A program made the position numbers and the translations under genes. Of a stretch of DNA of 16,832 nucleotides, positions 16,031 to 16,832 are shown one piece after another (position 1 is the stretch's first letter; the number at the start of each line of letters is the position of its first letter). Origin of the DNA: Chlorobiota bacterium (lineage in GTDB: Bacteria > Bacteroidota > Ignavibacteria > Ignavibacteriales > Ignavibacteriaceae); assembly GCA_008363265.1 (NCBI GenBank), contig RHKR01000074.1:1-16832 (forward strand), written 5' to 3'. Below the pieces are notes generated by a model, which was not told the origin of the DNA, did no database searches, and saw only the letters and a program-made list of their open reading frames with translations.

Positions 16031-16080
16031 AAGAACTGGAGTGCGCCGCGGCGCATTAAGAACTTAAGAACTCAAGAACT
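16031..16080. repeat. AAGAACT short repeats: three units at 8-bp period plus one outlier
   Basis: On the plus strand AAGAACT occurs at 16058-16064, 16066-16072 and 16074-16080, each preceded by T, T and C, so the period is exactly 8 bp. A fourth copy lies at 16031-16037, on the other side of the palindrome. The array sits between the rsmI stop and the lpxC promoter region. Confidence 0.8.
16042..16055. repeat. Perfect 14-bp palindrome between rsmI and lpxC-fabZ
   Basis: TGCGCCGCGGCGCA is its own reverse complement. It is strongly GC-rich in an AT-rich gap and lies 30 bp past the rsmI stop. No T-run follows on the minus strand, so it is not a classical intrinsic terminator. An RNA processing hairpin, a protein-binding site or part of a dispersed repeat are alternatives. 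Confidence 0.75.
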
Positions 16081-16084
16081 CGAG

Positions 16085-16780
16085 TTATTTGTGGAGGGTT
16101 TTGTGATTTCTGTTATCGACAATAAGAACAAACTCGCCCTTAAGATTCTGTTTTGCAACCTTGTCGAGGATTGATCCGGCGGAGCCGCGGAATATTTTTT
16201 CAGATGGAAGGGTAAGATCAAAGGCTAAAACCGTCTCGATCCCCCTGCCGAAAGTGTCGCAGATATCCTTCATGATATTCTTCAGCCTGTATGGGGTTTC
16301 CAGAAAGATTATCACCTCTCTGAATTTTCTGATGCGTGTCAGTTCACCCGCACGCGCATCCTTCTTAACCGGCAACCAGCCATAATAGTAGAACTTTTCG
16401 ATGTGCAGCCCGGATACACTCAACGCTGCCGTCAGTGAGGAGGCACCCGGAACGGGCACCACTTCAACCCCAAACGCGATAAGATCGTCGAGCAGTCTGT
16501 GACCCGGATCGGCAAACATGGGCGTGCCACAATCCGAGATCAACGCGGCTGAATCCCCTTCGACTATCCTCTGAACTATCTCAGGTGTGTTCTCTGCTTC
16601 ATCGTGCTCGTTAAGCGTGACGAGTTCTTTCTTCAATCCGAGTTTCGAGAGAAGCTTGCCCGCTTCTCTAAGGTCTTCGCAGATTACAAATGAAACTTCA
16701 TTAAGAATTTTCACAGCCCGCACCGTTATGTCATCCGGATCTCCGATGGGGGTGGCGGTTACGTACAACTTGCCCGGCAT
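16085..16780 (-). CDS. rsmI: 16S rRNA (cytidine-1402-2'-O)-methyltransferase family protein, short form
   Basis: This 231-aa SAM-dependent tetrapyrrole-methylase-fold protein most likely methylates the ribose of C1402 in the 30S decoding centre. Family motifs are LYVTATPIGDPDDIT (near residue 5), CEDLREAGKLL, SDCGTPMFADPG, VVPVPGASS and ETPYRL. Several differ slightly from the usual forms (NLEDIT, EDTR, SDAGTP, ESPHR), so a related methylase of the same fold is a small possibility. RsmI proteins are usually about 270-290 aa; this one ends after the second methylase subdomain and lacks the C-terminal helix-turn-helix extension. ATG 16780 has AGGA 8 bases upstream and overlaps a possible upstream stop (TAATG). 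The gene lies before the operon promoter and may be transcribed separately. Confidence 0.87.
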   Translation of the reverse strand: MPGKLYVTATPIGDPDDITVRAVKILNEVSFVICEDLREAGKLLSKLGLKKELVTLNEHDEAENTPEIVQRIVEGDSAALISDCGTPMFADPGHRLLDDLIAFGVEVVPVPGASSLTAALSVSGLHIEKFYYYGWLPVKKDARAGELTRIRKFREVIIFLETPYRLKNIMKDICDTFGRGIETVLAFDLTLPSEKIFRGSAGSILDKVAKQNLKGEFVLIVDNRNHKTLHK

Positions 16781-16832
16781 TATTTTTCCTGCATGTGTGG
16801 TGGCCTGAATCCCCGGTAAATGTCGAACCGCG
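16780..16832 (-). CDS. Possible 3' end of an unidentified gene upstream of rsmI
   Basis: From the window edge the minus strand reads 16 codons (RFDIYRGFRPPHMQEK) and then TAA at 16780-16782, which overlaps the rsmI ATG by one base. The same TAATG junction occurs between tamB and rnr here, and the spacing fits this tightly packed genome. The fragment is too short to assign a family, and the frame could also be chance. Confidence 0.4.
   Translation of the reverse strand, partial: RFDIYRGFRPPHMQEK

Noticed and set aside
16042..16055. Palindrome as the rsmI intrinsic terminator
   Set aside because: The hairpin would have almost no loop and is not followed by a T-run on the minus strand.
16031..16080. 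Period-8 repeats as a CRISPR array
   Set aside because: The unit is only 8 bp, there are no spacers, and no cas gene is nearby.

Overview
The window is a compact block of bacterial chromosome read almost entirely on the minus strand, so transcription runs from high to low coordinates. It suggests a Gram-negative member of the Bacteroidota/Chlorobiota/Ignavibacteriota (FCB) group. The best evidence is the LpxC-FabZ fusion, a known trait of that group. Separate rfaE1 and rfaE2 genes, a long TamB-like protein and a propeller-Omp85 outer-membrane protein fit the same placement. A lineage near Ignavibacteria is my guess, not something the sequence proves. I see no mobile element, CRISPR array, tRNA or rRNA.

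Layout in transcription order. (1) At 16780-16832 there may be the last 16 codons of an unidentified gene, which overlaps the start of rsmI (16085-16780, 16S rRNA methyltransferase). (2) A 151-bp gap (15934-16084) is the only real intergenic space. It holds three AAGAACT units at 8-bp spacing plus a fourth copy, a perfect 14-bp palindrome and an AT-rich candidate promoter. (3) From 15933 to the left edge runs a probable single operon with overlaps or gaps of at most 26 bp: lpxC-fabZ, lpxA, a lipoate/octanoate transferase (LipM-like), panB, a secreted seven-repeat beta-propeller protein, rfaE1, rfaE2, tamB split by a frameshift, rnr (RNase R), and a large outer-membrane protein cut by the window edge.

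The shared theme is building the outer envelope. LpxC and LpxA make the lipid A precursor, FabZ serves acyl-chain synthesis, and RfaE1/RfaE2 activate heptose for the LPS core. TamB is a periplasm-spanning protein of the lipid-transport and OMP-assembly type, and the last gene ends in an Omp85 (BamA/TamA-type) barrel. PanB and the lipoyl transferase add cofactor steps (CoA and lipoate).

Three things stand out. The terminal gene joins an HExxH peptidase-MA-like domain, a six-bladed TolB-like propeller and an Omp85 barrel, with no POTRA domains visible. The tamB gene is broken by one apparent missing base near 8330; restoring it gives a continuous 1500-codon frame. RNase R has an otherwise intact catalytic domain but lacks about 29 residues covering the first strand of its S1 domain, as if by a clean in-frame deletion.
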